From the NCBI GenBank assembly GCA_963783085.1, contig CAWAMJ010000004.1, positions 99,526-163,525 on the forward strand: a stretch of 64,000 bases of DNA, in the 5' to 3' direction. A program made the position numbers and the translations under genes. Below are positions 43,766 to 54,820 of the stretch, in pieces. Numbering within the stretch: the stretch's first letter is position 1; every line of letters starts with the position of its first letter. Under the pieces are notes generated by a model. That model searched no databases, was not told where the DNA came from, and worked only from the letters and a program-made list of their open reading frames with translations. This stretch comes from CAVYUC01 sp963783085. GTDB taxonomy: Bacteria > Bacteroidota > Bacteroidia > Bacteroidales > Prolixibacteraceae.

Positions 43766-44875
43766 ATGACAACTAAACCATTGCGGACCGAACCACAGAA
43801 AAGGCTGCATTCTCTCGACGCTTTGCGTGGATTTGATATGTTTTGGATTACCGGCGGCGGAGCGTTTGCGGTTGCCATTGCTCAAATGACAGGGGCGGAA
43901 TGGCTCGAAAATCAAATGGAGCACGTTCCCTGGGCAGGTTTTCATTTTTACGATCTCATCTTTCCGCTTTTCACTTTTATTGCGGGAGTGGCAATTCCTC
44001 TTGCTGTTAAATCGAAGCTGGAAAAGAATGTGCCGAAAAACAGATTGGTGAAAAAAGTTTTTATCCGGTGGATTGTACTTATTCTTCTGGGAATTCTGTA
44101 CAACGGCACCTTTCAGCGGGGGTTCGAAAATGGCCGGATCGCCAGTGTTTTAGGACAAATCGGAACGGCGTATTTTTTTGCGTCGTTAATAGTCATTTAT
44201 TTTAAATCGCTGAGAAGCCGTCTGATCTGGCTCATTGGAATTCTTGCAACATTCGGAATTGTTCAACTATTAATTCCGGTACCGGGATATGGAGCAGGGG
44301 TTTTAACTCCGGAAGGTTGTATCAATGGTTATATCGACCGGATGATGCTGCCAGGCAGGTTATACGGCGGGACTTTCGATCCGGAAGGAATTTTATGCAG
44401 CCTTTCTGCTACCGGAATTGCATTGATGGGAACTTTTGCAGGAAGCATTCTCCGCATGAAAAGATCCGGAGAATGGCAAAAAATCGGATATCTTGCTGCG
44501 GCCGGCGTTACTTCAATTATTCTGGCGCTGATCTTTTCCACCTTCTATCCCATAATTAAAAGTTGCTGGACATCCACCTTCAATCTGTTGGCTGGCGGAA
44601 TTAGCTTTCTTTTAATTGCACTTTTCTACCTGATCATAGATCATTGGGGATTTCACAAATGGTCTTTCTATTTTCGCATCATCGGGATGAATTCCATTTT
44701 TGTCTACCTCTTCACCCGCATTATTGATGTCCGCAGGATATCCGAATTCTTCCTGGGCTGGTTAGCTAAACCAATGGGCGAAAGAGGTGATTTTCTGATC
44801 CTCATCGGTGGATTAGCATTAATTTGGCTGGTGTTGTATTATATGTACAAGAAAAAAATATTCCTCAGGGTTTGA
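43766..44875 (+). CDS. COG4299/DUF5009-type membrane protein (NagX/HGSNAT-like), copy 1
   Basis: 369 residues from the ATG at 43766 (MTTKPLRTEPQKRLHSLDAL); the upstream in-frame codons are not protein-like. The RLHSLDALRGFDMFWITGGG start, GFHFYDLIFPLFTFIAGVAI near 50-70, and about ten membrane helices match the family of heparan-alpha-glucosaminide acetyltransferase-like proteins, in which a His in the N-terminal region accepts acetyl groups for transfer across the membrane. In Bacteroidota such genes (nagX) often accompany amino-sugar or glycan use. No sugar gene lies next to it here. Confidence 0.82.
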   Translation: MTTKPLRTEPQKRLHSLDALRGFDMFWITGGGAFAVAIAQMTGAEWLENQMEHVPWAGFHFYDLIFPLFTFIAGVAIPLAVKSKLEKNVPKNRLVKKVFIRWIVLILLGILYNGTFQRGFENGRIASVLGQIGTAYFFASLIVIYFKSLRSRLIWLIGILATFGIVQLLIPVPGYGAGVLTPEGCINGYIDRMMLPGRLYGGTFDPEGILCSLSATGIALMGTFAGSILRMKRSGEWQKIGYLAAAGVTSIILALIFSTFYPIIKSCWTSTFNLLAGGISFLLIALFYLIIDHWGFHKWSFYFRIIGMNSIFVYLFTRIIDVRRISEFFLGWLAKPMGERGDFLILIGGLALIWLVLYYMYKKKIFLRV

Positions 44876-44945
44876 CGATCAAAAAATCGTTTTTCACTTG
44901 TTGAACAATAAACCTATATTTCAGAACTAAAACCTGTTTCGAGTT

Positions 44946-46064
44946 ATGAATACATTAAAACAACCGCTTGCCCCGCCAGTTCCGGGAAGAGTAGCTTCGG
45001 TCGATTTTTTTCGCGGATTCACCATGTTTCTTTTAGCCGGAGAGGCCACGGAACTTTACGGTCACCTGCTGGAAACCAACAGTGGCTTTATTCAGTTTGT
45101 TGGAACACAGTTTCATCATCATACCTGGCATGGGTTACATTTTTGGGATTTAATTCAGCCTTTCTTTATGTTCATTGTTGGTGTGGCGCTTCCATTTGCA
45201 GTTGCCAACCGAAAAAGAAAAGGCACAAGCGATCAAACGATTTTCAAACACGTATTAGTTCGATCTTTTCTGTTGCTTTTCTTTGGCTGGGGATTGTATT
45301 TTGTGGCCGCCGGCAAGTTGGTTTTTCGGTTTCAGAATGTGTTGGCTCAACTGTCGGTAACCTATTTGGTGGCTTACCTGATCATGAACAAAAGCTACCG
45401 GTTTCAGATCATCTTTACGCTGGTAGTTCTTCTGCTCATCGATCTTGCTTACCGGTTTTTTCCGGTGGAGGGCTTTAATCATCCATGGACAAATTACGAA
45501 AATCTGGGGGCCTGGTTCAACAATAAAATTGAGGGTGTCGACAAAGCGAGTGAATGGGCAACGTTGAATTTTGTGTCCACTACTGCTCATACGGTTTGGG
45601 GGGTTTTGTGCGGGAAGCTGCTTAAAAGCGACCGGTCGGCATCAAAAAAAATACAGATCCTGATAATGGCCGGAGTTAGCGCACTTGCAATTGGTTATTC
45701 GCTGGATTTATTAAATATCACACCCATTATTAAAAAAATCGCTACATCTTCTTTTGTTTTTGCCAGCGGCGGCTGGACAATTCTTGCCCTTACATTTTGT
45801 TACTGGCTCATTGATGTAAAAAAACAATTCCACAAAGGTTCGCGTTTTTTTATCATCGTGGGAATGAACAGCATTTTTATTTATATGTTTTTTCATCTTG
45901 GCGGCGCTGGCTGGATCGGCAGAATCCTGCATCCGTTCAGTAATCTTCTTTTCTCATGGTCGGGCGAACTGGCTATTGAAATAGTTACCAGCGTCGCGGT
46001 TTGGGCAGCGCTATGGTACATCTGTTACTGGTTATACAAAAACAAAGTTTTTATTAAAATATAA
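44946..46064 (+). CDS. COG4299/DUF5009-type membrane protein, copy 2
   Basis: A 372-residue paralogue of the preceding gene, 70 bp downstream. It starts with PGRVASVDFFRGFTMFLLAG, then WHGLHFWDLIQPFFMFIVGV and about ten membrane helices. The region near GLHFWDLIQP corresponds to GFHFYDLIFP of copy 1. The two probably arose by tandem duplication and share a transcript. Function at family level only. Confidence 0.82.
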   Translation: MNTLKQPLAPPVPGRVASVDFFRGFTMFLLAGEATELYGHLLETNSGFIQFVGTQFHHHTWHGLHFWDLIQPFFMFIVGVALPFAVANRKRKGTSDQTIFKHVLVRSFLLLFFGWGLYFVAAGKLVFRFQNVLAQLSVTYLVAYLIMNKSYRFQIIFTLVVLLLIDLAYRFFPVEGFNHPWTNYENLGAWFNNKIEGVDKASEWATLNFVSTTAHTVWGVLCGKLLKSDRSASKKIQILIMAGVSALAIGYSLDLLNITPIIKKIATSSFVFASGGWTILALTFCYWLIDVKKQFHKGSRFFIIVGMNSIFIYMFFHLGGAGWIGRILHPFSNLLFSWSGELAIEIVTSVAVWAALWYICYWLYKNKVFIKI

Positions 46065-46987
46065 ACCTGAGATTTATAACAATTCCAAAATATATCAGAT
46101 GATTACCTTCTGAGCGATGTAGCCTGGAAATTGCCAATGGCAATTATAGAGCCGAACGCTAACTTTTTAAAATAAATGTCGCCGAACACCAGCTTTCAAT
46201 TTGTTTCTTTGCCTGTGGTTATATCCGGTAAAGTTTACCTGCCTTATTCCCGGCCTGGAAAATTATTAGGGTAAGTACAATTCTTTTGTGCAGGAGGTAT
46301 TCTATAAACATTTGCACCCGTACGTTGTTTACAATAAAATTTCTGGAGTGAATTCTATATTTCAAAGGATTTTTTTAGAATCAGGGATGTAGCCGAAAAA
46401 TAATTAGAAGTTGACGAAAATGTTTTTTTTCTCATTTAATGATACAGGTGAAAAACGTTGTCCCACATTGGAAAATTTTATGTGAAATTAAATATACATT
46501 AATGTATTGATAGCGAGATGGTAATGATTTCATTTTTTATCGGAACAATAATTTAGTTCAAACATGGGAAATTGATGCTACGATTTTGCTAGATCGGGAA
46601 TTCAACTAAAAAAGGTTTACATTTATACTGAATCCATCTTTTTCTAAATAATTCTAATTTTTTGGTGAATTCAATATGAATCCGTGTCATGCTTTTACAC
46701 ATAAGTGAATTTCATATTTTCACAAGTTCGTTAGCAATAGGTATTTCCAGGAAAGTAATAGGCCGATTCCGCACCAAAACCGATAGCAAAAAAATTTCTC
46801 TTCCAAAAAAATTCAGTTATTCGCTTTTAAGCAGCTATTTTGGAATTTAATAAGAATTCAAGTTCAAATTGGATGCATTTGTCCCATATTTAGACGATTC
46901 AATAAACTTTATAACGCTATATTTCAGTTGATTAGGTTTGGTGGATCATATCTTGTTAGAAGATGTTCCACTAATTTTTATGCAGCG
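46065..46987. other. long intergenic region
   Basis: About 920 bp, AT-rich, without a convincing gene on either strand. The only small structure is a 15-base near-palindrome ATTGCCAATGGCAAT near 46,131. It probably holds the promoter of the genes that follow. Confidence 0.4.
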
Positions 46988-47341
46988 ATGATAATAAACA
47001 CAATTGAAATCAAACTTTTAAGGTCGGACGTCGATAATTTCTTTGAAGCGATGGAATTTTTAGTCGGTCCTGCTGTGGTTAAAGACGGTTGCCTGAGATC
47101 CGAAGTTTTTTACAGTAAAAAGGAGCGGACCACCTTAATTATTTATGAACAGTGGGAAACGTTGCAGGATTATCAAAAGAATATTCAGTCCGATCTGTTT
47201 AAGCAAATTATTTCTTTGTGTGAGTTGTCGGTTGAAAAGCCAAAAATCAGGGTATTCGAATCTGTCGCCGTGTCAGGTTGGTCCGTAATTGAAAAATATT
47301 TACCCGAAGAAGTATTAAAACCGACTGAATTTAATCTGTAG
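46988..47341 (+). CDS. antibiotic biosynthesis monooxygenase (ABM) domain protein
   Basis: 117 residues from the ATG at 46988 (MIINTIEIKLLRSDVDNFFE); a longer frame from 46928 adds 20 unconvincing residues. The ferredoxin-like ABM fold is shown by GPAVVKDGCLRSEVFYSKKE and RTTLIIYEQWETLQDYQKNI. Such small dimeric proteins act as monooxygenases, haem-degrading enzymes or quinol oxygenases; the substrate cannot be given. It lies about 100 bp before the adhesin gene in the same direction. Confidence 0.7.
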   Translation: MIINTIEIKLLRSDVDNFFEAMEFLVGPAVVKDGCLRSEVFYSKKERTTLIIYEQWETLQDYQKNIQSDLFKQIISLCELSVEKPKIRVFESVAVSGWSVIEKYLPEEVLKPTEFNL

Positions 47342-47437
47342 GATGAAAGCATTTGCAATTAACGACATTAAACGGTTCAGCAAACCTGTTACCGGCAGTA
47401 TTGGGAACAATGCAGCTAAATAGTTCAAATTTTCAAA

Positions 47438-50400
47438 ATGGTACCACAAAAAAATATATTAATATCCCTCCTGTTTCTGATACAAATTCTGTTGTTTAAT
47501 TTGTTTCCGCCAAACGAATTGCATGCGCAACCGGTAACAAAACAACTCTATCTTTCAGAAACCCAAAATTTAGACAGAATCGACCCTGTAGCCACTGCTG
47601 ACGCTACTACTGAAACTACCTACACATTAGAGTCGGGTATTCAAACGATCATAATCAACAACAAAAGTACCGGATATTCCTCAAATCCGCAATCCGCAAC
47701 ATTCTCTGTTTCCCATACTACCGGCACAGGGGAAAACCGGTTAATGCTTGTGGGCATTTCACAGAAGAATAAATCGGTTCTATCGGTAAGTTATGCAGGA
47801 AAAACATTAACGAAAGTCGGAGAAAATATTTCAAACAACAATGCGAGGGTATATATCTATAGTTTGATTAATCCACCTGAAGGTACGGCTGACGTTATTG
47901 TTAATCTGGACGCAAATCCTGATAAAGGAATTGCGGTTGGAGTTGTCACTTTTAACGGGGTAAATCAATCTGCGCCTTTAGGTACTTTTAGTTCCCAATC
48001 AGGAAAATATCAATATCCAACTGTCACTGTTCCTTCTTCAACCGGCGATTTGGTGTTTGACGTAGTGACCGTTCGAAACAGAATTTTGCAATCCGCCGGG
48101 CCCGGCCAGGTTGTTCAATGGAATATTAACACGGGGGGAGAGATAAAGGGAGCCGGGGCCAGTGTAAAACAAGGTGAAATATCATCAACAACTACAGACT
48201 GGCTTCTCGATAATGCAGAAGATTGTGCCATTGGTGCTGTTGCCATAAAACCTGCTCCCAGGGAACCGCAGGTTACTTTTTTACAAAATCAACCCATCTG
48301 TAGTCCGTTTCAATTGGTTGTTGGCTCCACCATTGAATCGAATTTATATATAAATCAAAAAACCGGGAGTACTACCGGAAGTTCGAACATTACTGCGGTA
48401 TTAGGTTATGGATCCACAACAGTAGCAAATCTGACGAATGCAGGGTTTTCGGGCGGAGTGTTAATCCTGCGTGGAAATGTACTGGAATCATCGGTTCCTG
48501 CCGGAACTTCTCTTGAATTGACCGTGTATAATAATGACGAAGCCAGTACCACTTTCAGTATTGATTACGACAGTCAAACTGCGCCTTCACATATTAATAT
48601 GGTTACCACCACGTTCATTAATATTGATAATTTTAAATTATATAACGCGTCCTATCCCGGAGGTTCCATAATAAACGATATTGGAAACAAAACAACGGGT
48701 TATCTCTGTATTGAGGCTTCCGATCCATTCGGCGGATATGACATTACAAGCACGGATATTTCCATCACCGATCCTTTTTCCGGAATAACAAATGTAACGT
48801 TAACTGATGATGATGTAACCGGTACTTTTGCCTGCGGTAAAATTTATCAACTTGCCTGGACTCCTTCCGGTGTTGGAAATTATACAATAAATGCAACCGC
48901 ATATGAAGGATACGAAGGCGTAACTGCATCGGAAAGCCTGTCGGTGAATGTTAACACGTGGATAGATGCTAACGATGATTTGGGGATATTCATATTTAAT
49001 ACACCATTGAATATTGATGTGTTAATCAACGATGCAGGCGATACGGATAAAACCAAAGTTACCGTGGAAACGCAACCATCGAACGGAACAGCAACTGCAG
49101 ATCCTTTAACAGGCACAATAAAATATACTCCGAATCCGGGATTTTCGGGTGACGATTCATTTACTTACCAGGTTTGCAGCAGTTTTGACGATGCTGTTTG
49201 CGACATCGCAACTGTTAGTTTATCTGACTGTGATGCAACTCCTTCAGAAAATAAAATTGGCGGATATGTTTTTTTGGAAGTAAAGCCGGACAATGGCGCA
49301 TACGATTTTGGAGAATCTTTGCAGGAAGGCATAACTGTTAATTTATACGCAGATTCCGATTGTGACGGATTTTTGGATGCCGGTGAAAAAACGCCGATTC
49401 AAACCACAACCTCCGATCAAACAGGAAGATATTCTTTTTCGGTAAACAGTACGGGCTGTTATATTACAAAACTCGATTTATCTGATCAGAATAACGAATA
49501 TACTACATCGGAATTAAGTGCCGGAACGGCTAATTTTCCGGCCCCGGGAACATGTAATAATGTTCAGGATTTGGGAATGTTAGCTACGGCAGACCTGGAA
49601 ATTACGAACACGGTGAGTGATTCACGGGTGAAGGAATCAGATATTATCACATATACGATTACCGTAAAAAACAACGGCCCGGATGGGGCAACCAATGTGT
49701 TGGTTACCGATATTTTGCCGATTAACTTTTCTCATCAAAGCCACAGCGCGTCACAGGGAACATATAATTATACAACGGGTAAATGGAATGTCGGCTCAAT
49801 TGCTGTCGGGGCCAGTAAAACACTGGCTGTAACCGGAAAGGTTATAACCGGAGGGTTCTTCTCGAATACTGCGGTAGCAGAGGCGGACGAGCCTGATTTG
49901 GTAAAAGACAATAATTCGGCATCCGTTAGCGTATCCGCTTTGAAAACATTCGGTCCCGGAGCCAGCATCATCAGCTTAAATTCTCCAACTGTCAATGGTG
50001 GCTTAAAACCTTACGGACTGCTATTCCATTTGGTTAATGAACATCAAATTCCTGTATACTGGGCAATTAATCCTGATAAATCTTTTGTTAATCAGGCCAA
50101 TAAAACAGATCAGGTTGATTTTACTGCAGATGGTATCGGTTACAAAAGTGGCGCTTTCATTATTTCGCCGGAATTTGCGGATTTGCCAGAAGTAAAACAA
50201 GCTGTAAATGAATGGAAATCCATGTATCCCGGACTAACTGTTAATCGCAATACCACGGCATTCGACGCACCCATCAACGGTTTAATCAGCAGTTTTCCCA
50301 GAGCAGTACTCGATCAGCAAAACGGGGATAAAATTCAGAATGCATTTTACGTACAGGCTTCCATTCCCAATACACAAACCGGCTTCGATTTAAATGGGAA

Positions 50401-53400
50401 TCCGCTTTATGATTTGTACCGGCCGGATGGTATGCCGAGCAACCTTGGACCATGCGACGACATTTATGCGATGCCGCATGCCGATCCACAGGATTGGAAC
50501 CAGCAGGAAAAAGAAATATTGCTGCAGTTTGTAAAAAATGGCGGGTGGCTATGGGCAGCCTGCCATGCGGTGAGCGCCATTGAAGCCTTGGTGGATGTGG
50601 ATAATGACGGAATCAACGACATGAATTTCCTGTCGAATACCGGATTGATTCCCTGGGGTGATCATGATGATGCGTCAGTTCCGTTTTATTATAGTACCGG
50701 TCAGGGGTTTTATACCAACAAAACTGCTTCTGATCCTTTCATGCAGTTCATAGGAAAATTGGGAGATGCATTTAGTGGGGGTTCTGAACAGGTTTTTCTG
50801 CCCGATGAAAATGGATGGCGAAATACAACTACAATTGCAGTATGGGATCCGGATCAAATCGATGTGATAAAAGGTAACTCTCCCGGGGAAGCGGTTTTGG
50901 TTGCTTATGGCCGTGCTTACGGAAATCCGGATTATGGTATGGTGCTTTACGAAGCATCACATACCATTCAACATGGTTCAGACGCTGAAAACACGGCAGC
51001 AGCAAGAATTTATGGCAACTTTTGGCTCCAGGCAGGCTTGAGCTTTAGTCCGGTAATATTGGCAGAAACATTTGACAATGAAGTTTATTCGGGTGGAACA
51101 ATTCCACTTTCAGTAGATGCTACCGTACGATCCGGTCCACCGGTTTACCAATGGTCTTCCAGTTGCGGGGGCACTTTTACAAATCCGAACGGTCCTTCAA
51201 CCGATTTTATCGCTCCTGATGTAGATGATACAACAACGTGTGTCATTCGGCTGGAAGTGGTCGATCAGTGCAACCGCAATAATTTTGTTGCTTCTGTAGT
51301 AACTATTTATCCACAGGCAGATATAGCAATTTCCAAATCGGTAACTCCAAATCCTGTGATTGCCGGTGAAAGTACCCAATACACAATTTCCATAATCAAC
51401 AATGGCCCCAGCCTGGCACAAGATGTCGAGGTAAATGATCTTCTGCCTTCAGGATTAACTTTGGAAAATGCAGTGCCCGCAAAAGGAACCTGGTCATCTC
51501 CTATGTGGCAGGTCGGTGATCTGGCTTCGGGTGAAACTGCAACTCTGACACTCACAGCCAAAGTAGATCCTTCTTTTGCAGACAATTCAAACATTAATAA
51601 TACAGCAACTGTCAGTTCAGCAACTTTTGATCCCAATTCCAGCAATAATAGCGCTTCGGCAACAAATGTGGTTAATACCGAAGTTGATCTCGAATTGATT
51701 AAAACCGCTTTGTCGGATACTATTTTGGCCGGTACAACTGCTACTTACAAACTTGAAGTCGTAAATCATGGTCCAAGTGATGCACAGGATGTTTTGGTTA
51801 CAGACGATTTTTCTTCAATTTCATCCTTTTTATCCGACATCAAATATTCTACGACCAATGGCGATACCTGGAGTTCTTTACCTTCTCCATATGAATATGC
51901 ATTTGGAACCCTTCCATCCGGATATTTCAGGAGTATCCTGGTTCGCGGAAATGTTAATCCCACATCGGTCAATGGTAGTAATTTTGATAATACAGCTACC
52001 GTTACCACCTCCACAACAGAAACAAATTCAGGGAATAATACAAGTACCGTAACAAACATCATAAAGGTTGAAGCCGATCTTCGAATTGAAAAAGACTTTG
52101 TTGAAGTTCAACCCGGAGCTCACGGGAGGGCATTGATTGTTAGTGCAGTTACTGTAACCAATCTTGGCCCCGGCGCCGCAAACGGAGTTACACTTGAGGA
52201 TAGTCCGGTCTATTCTTCCGACAGTGACTATAAATTGGGTGGCATAACCGAATCGTCTCTCGATGGTGTAAGCTGGTCAACTTATACAGGGGGGCCCCCT
52301 TTTAAAAGTAAATTAAATTACCCTTTTGGGCCCAACGAAACCATAACTATGTATTTCCGGACCGAAACAAATACCGGTTCAGGAAAAAAAGAATACACTA
52401 ATACTGCGACAACATATAGTGATGACTCAGATCCCGTTTCTGACAACAACACAGTCACCATCGACATTACTCCCGCGATTCAGGTGGATTTGTCAATTAA
52501 AAAATCGGCTTCACCAGATCCTGTGCTTGCAGGTGAAATGATCAACTACATGTTGGTTGTGAGTAACGATCCAAACTACCAAACAGCCCTGGATGTATCG
52601 GTATTAGATTTTTTATCATCTGAATACCTGGAAGCTGGGGCAGCTACCTATTCAATAAATGGAGTTCAACAAGGACATTGGAAGGGAACAGTTAAAATTG
52701 ATACTTTGGTAAATGGAACATCCGATACAATATTAATATCAGTTCCTGTTAAATCCAGTGCGCCATCAAACGCAAAAATCGATAATACTGCGAGGGTATC
52801 AAGTGGTGCAACGGATGTAGATCCATCGAATAATTCTTCAAAAATAACAACAAAAGTCAATACAGAAGCTGATATTGCCGTCAGCAAAAGCGTGTATTCA
52901 CCCAATCCGGTTGTTGCCGGACAACAAATTGTATATGAAATAACGGCTACCAACAGCGGCCCCAGCGACGCAAAATCAGCGAATATTACAGACGTGATTC
53001 CCGGCGACATAGATAACGTTGAATTTTCCTATGATAATAGTAGTTGGTCGAACTGGCCGGGTAACAACAAAGTAAGTTTTGGTAGCTTAATACCTGGTAC
53101 CAGCGAAACTGTTTTTGTAAGGGGAGATTTGGCTGCCGAAGCCTGTGGCAGCATTTTAAACCAGGTCTCAATTTCGTCGGGAACCATCGATCCTGATAAC
53201 TCAAATAATTCATTTTCTTTAACTTCTTTATTAACAGATACTGAAGCTCCGAAGATCTTTTGTAATGATGATATTTTAGTTTTTTCAAATGAATTAAGTT
53301 GTGATGCAAATGTCTCAATCGTTCCTCCTGTGGCAACAGACTTTTGCGATAATAATGTGGATATAAGTTATGTCAGGGATGACGGATTGCTTTTAACTGA

Positions 53401-54820
53401 TCCATATCCCGGAGGAATCACCACCATCACCTGGACAGCAACAGACGATTTGAACAACAGTTCTTCATGCAACCAGAAAGTTACCGTGAAGGATAATGTT
53501 GCACCTGTTATAAATACATGTGCTCCGGACAGAAATTTATTTATTGATCCAATAAATTGTAATGTTGTTGTTCCAGATCTGTCTGCTGAAATATTCGCAA
53601 ATGATAATTGTACACAACAAGCAAACCTCCTCATTACGCAAACACCTGAAGCCGGGAGTTTTATAACCGAAAATACAAATGTTGTTGTTACCGTCTCTGA
53701 CGAATATGGAAATGCTGCCGAATGCCATACCTTTTTAACATTAGCCGATAGTGTAGCTCCCCTTATTGCCTGTCCTGAAAATGTTTTTGCTGATTCCCGG
53801 TTGAATTTTTGCGATGCATATATCAATCCGGGACTTCCTGTTGTTAGCGATAATTGCGGGTTGGTGGAGTATATTAACGATTATGTGGGAGAGGAACAAG
53901 CTAATGATTATTATCCGGTAGGCACTACAATCATTACATGGACTGCCACCGACGATTATGGAAATACTTCTGCATGTCAGCAGGAAGTCACCGTCACCGA
54001 TAATGAAGCTCCTTTGGTGAATTGTCCTTCCGATATATCAGTAGTCAATGATCCTGGTGTTTGTGGAGCAACAGTTATGCTTCCTGATCCGGATTATTCT
54101 GATAATTGTTCTGTTGAAAGTGTTGTTTGGGAGATGTCTGGCTCAACTGATGGAAATTCTGCAGCAACAGGGATTAATAGCATTGGCGGGCAAACATTAA
54201 ACTCAGGTAGTACAACAGTTACTTTTACGATCAAAGATTCTTCGGGTAATCCAACAGTTTGTTTTTATAAAGTAGTAGTTGAAGATTGCAGCAATTTGGT
54301 TACTGTAAAATCATTGGCAAATGGAAGTAATTCGAATCCGGACGAAGGTGAGTCGGTTTCCTTTACAATCACTGTTTATAACAATGGGCCGGATGATGCT
54401 GCCAACGTTCAACTGCTTGATAAGTTACCATCCGGGATTTCCTATTCAGCCAGTAATGTTTCTCAGGGAAATTATGACAGTTCCACCGGAATGTGGTCGA
54501 TCGGGAATTTATTAAGTGGTTCTTCTGCTGATATGGAGCTTACCGGAATTGTTGATGAAGGACAAGGAGGAAATACAATTACGAATAATACGACAGCCGC
54601 AATCGGGGAGAGCTCAGATCCGACTGCCGCAGGTGATGATCTGGAAGAGAGCATAATCGTTAATGATACCCCGGTAGCGTCAGACGACAGCGATACAACC
54701 GATGAAGACACACCGCTCAACGGTGATGTATCATCAAACGACACTCCGAGCGCCGACGGCGGGAAATACCTGGTCGGTTGTTGCAAATCCTGCACACGGA
54801 ACATTGGTTTTCAACAATAA
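47438..54820 (+). CDS. giant surface adhesin, unbroken N-terminal part (2,460 residues)
   Basis: Signal peptide to about residue 32 (NILISLLFLIQILLFNLFPP, then NELHAQ). Domains in order: an N-terminal jelly-roll-like region (about 60-280), a cadherin-like/tandem-95 unit (about 505-600, VLINDAGDTDKTKV), an SdrD B-type unit (about 607-700), a DUF11 unit (ADLEITNTVSDSRV, near 715), a glutamine-amidotransferase-like domain (about 840-1210, with GGWLWAACHAVSAIEALVD), five more DUF11 units (1293 to about 1930, such as ADIAISKSVTPNPV and ADIAVSKSVYSPNPV), several HYR units (about 1934-2287, TTIITWTATDDYGNTSACQQ), a last DUF11 unit, then the 93-residue repeats from about residue 2408. The frame then breaks at about 54,764 by one extra A in GGGAAATACC; the coding sequence clearly goes on. 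It is a cell-surface or secreted adhesin; its ligand is unknown. Confidence 0.88.
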   Translation: MVPQKNILISLLFLIQILLFNLFPPNELHAQPVTKQLYLSETQNLDRIDPVATADATTETTYTLESGIQTIIINNKSTGYSSNPQSATFSVSHTTGTGENRLMLVGISQKNKSVLSVSYAGKTLTKVGENISNNNARVYIYSLINPPEGTADVIVNLDANPDKGIAVGVVTFNGVNQSAPLGTFSSQSGKYQYPTVTVPSSTGDLVFDVVTVRNRILQSAGPGQVVQWNINTGGEIKGAGASVKQGEISSTTTDWLLDNAEDCAIGAVAIKPAPREPQVTFLQNQPICSPFQLVVGSTIESNLYINQKTGSTTGSSNITAVLGYGSTTVANLTNAGFSGGVLILRGNVLESSVPAGTSLELTVYNNDEASTTFSIDYDSQTAPSHINMVTTTFINIDNFKLYNASYPGGSIINDIGNKTTGYLCIEASDPFGGYDITSTDISITDPFSGITNVTLTDDDVTGTFACGKIYQLAWTPSGVGNYTINATAYEGYEGVTASESLSVNVNTWIDANDDLGIFIFNTPLNIDVLINDAGDTDKTKVTVETQPSNGTATADPLTGTIKYTPNPGFSGDDSFTYQVCSSFDDAVCDIATVSLSDCDATPSENKIGGYVFLEVKPDNGAYDFGESLQEGITVNLYADSDCDGFLDAGEKTPIQTTTSDQTGRYSFSVNSTGCYITKLDLSDQNNEYTTSELSAGTANFPAPGTCNNVQDLGMLATADLEITNTVSDSRVKESDIITYTITVKNNGPDGATNVLVTDILPINFSHQSHSASQGTYNYTTGKWNVGSIAVGASKTLAVTGKVITGGFFSNTAVAEADEPDLVKDNNSASVSVSALKTFGPGASIISLNSPTVNGGLKPYGLLFHLVNEHQIPVYWAINPDKSFVNQANKTDQVDFTADGIGYKSGAFIISPEFADLPEVKQAVNEWKSMYPGLTVNRNTTAFDAPINGLISSFPRAVLDQQNGDKIQNAFYVQASIPNTQTGFDLNGNPLYDLYRPDGMPSNLGPCDDIYAMPHADPQDWNQQEKEILLQFVKNGGWLWAACHAVSAIEALVDVDNDGINDMNFLSNTGLIPWGDHDDASVPFYYSTGQGFYTNKTASDPFMQFIGKLGDAFSGGSEQVFLPDENGWRNTTTIAVWDPDQIDVIKGNSPGEAVLVAYGRAYGNPDYGMVLYEASHTIQHGSDAENTAAARIYGNFWLQAGLSFSPVILAETFDNEVYSGGTIPLSVDATVRSGPPVYQWSSSCGGTFTNPNGPSTDFIAPDVDDTTTCVIRLEVVDQCNRNNFVASVVTIYPQADIAISKSVTPNPVIAGESTQYTISIINNGPSLAQDVEVNDLLPSGLTLENAVPAKGTWSSPMWQVGDLASGETATLTLTAKVDPSFADNSNINNTATVSSATFDPNSSNNSASATNVVNTEVDLELIKTALSDTILAGTTATYKLEVVNHGPSDAQDVLVTDDFSSISSFLSDIKYSTTNGDTWSSLPSPYEYAFGTLPSGYFRSILVRGNVNPTSVNGSNFDNTATVTTSTTETNSGNNTSTVTNIIKVEADLRIEKDFVEVQPGAHGRALIVSAVTVTNLGPGAANGVTLEDSPVYSSDSDYKLGGITESSLDGVSWSTYTGGPPFKSKLNYPFGPNETITMYFRTETNTGSGKKEYTNTATTYSDDSDPVSDNNTVTIDITPAIQVDLSIKKSASPDPVLAGEMINYMLVVSNDPNYQTALDVSVLDFLSSEYLEAGAATYSINGVQQGHWKGTVKIDTLVNGTSDTILISVPVKSSAPSNAKIDNTARVSSGATDVDPSNNSSKITTKVNTEADIAVSKSVYSPNPVVAGQQIVYEITATNSGPSDAKSANITDVIPGDIDNVEFSYDNSSWSNWPGNNKVSFGSLIPGTSETVFVRGDLAAEACGSILNQVSISSGTIDPDNSNNSFSLTSLLTDTEAPKIFCNDDILVFSNELSCDANVSIVPPVATDFCDNNVDISYVRDDGLLLTDPYPGGITTITWTATDDLNNSSSCNQKVTVKDNVAPVINTCAPDRNLFIDPINCNVVVPDLSAEIFANDNCTQQANLLITQTPEAGSFITENTNVVVTVSDEYGNAAECHTFLTLADSVAPLIACPENVFADSRLNFCDAYINPGLPVVSDNCGLVEYINDYVGEEQANDYYPVGTTIITWTATDDYGNTSACQQEVTVTDNEAPLVNCPSDISVVNDPGVCGATVMLPDPDYSDNCSVESVVWEMSGSTDGNSAATGINSIGGQTLNSGSTTVTFTIKDSSGNPTVCFYKVVVEDCSNLVTVKSLANGSNSNPDEGESVSFTITVYNNGPDDAANVQLLDKLPSGISYSASNVSQGNYDSSTGMWSIGNLLSGSSADMELTGIVDEGQGGNTITNNTTAAIGESSDPTAAGDDLEESIIVNDTPVASDDSDTTDEDTPLNGDVSSNDTPSADGGKYLVGCCKSCTRNIGFQQ

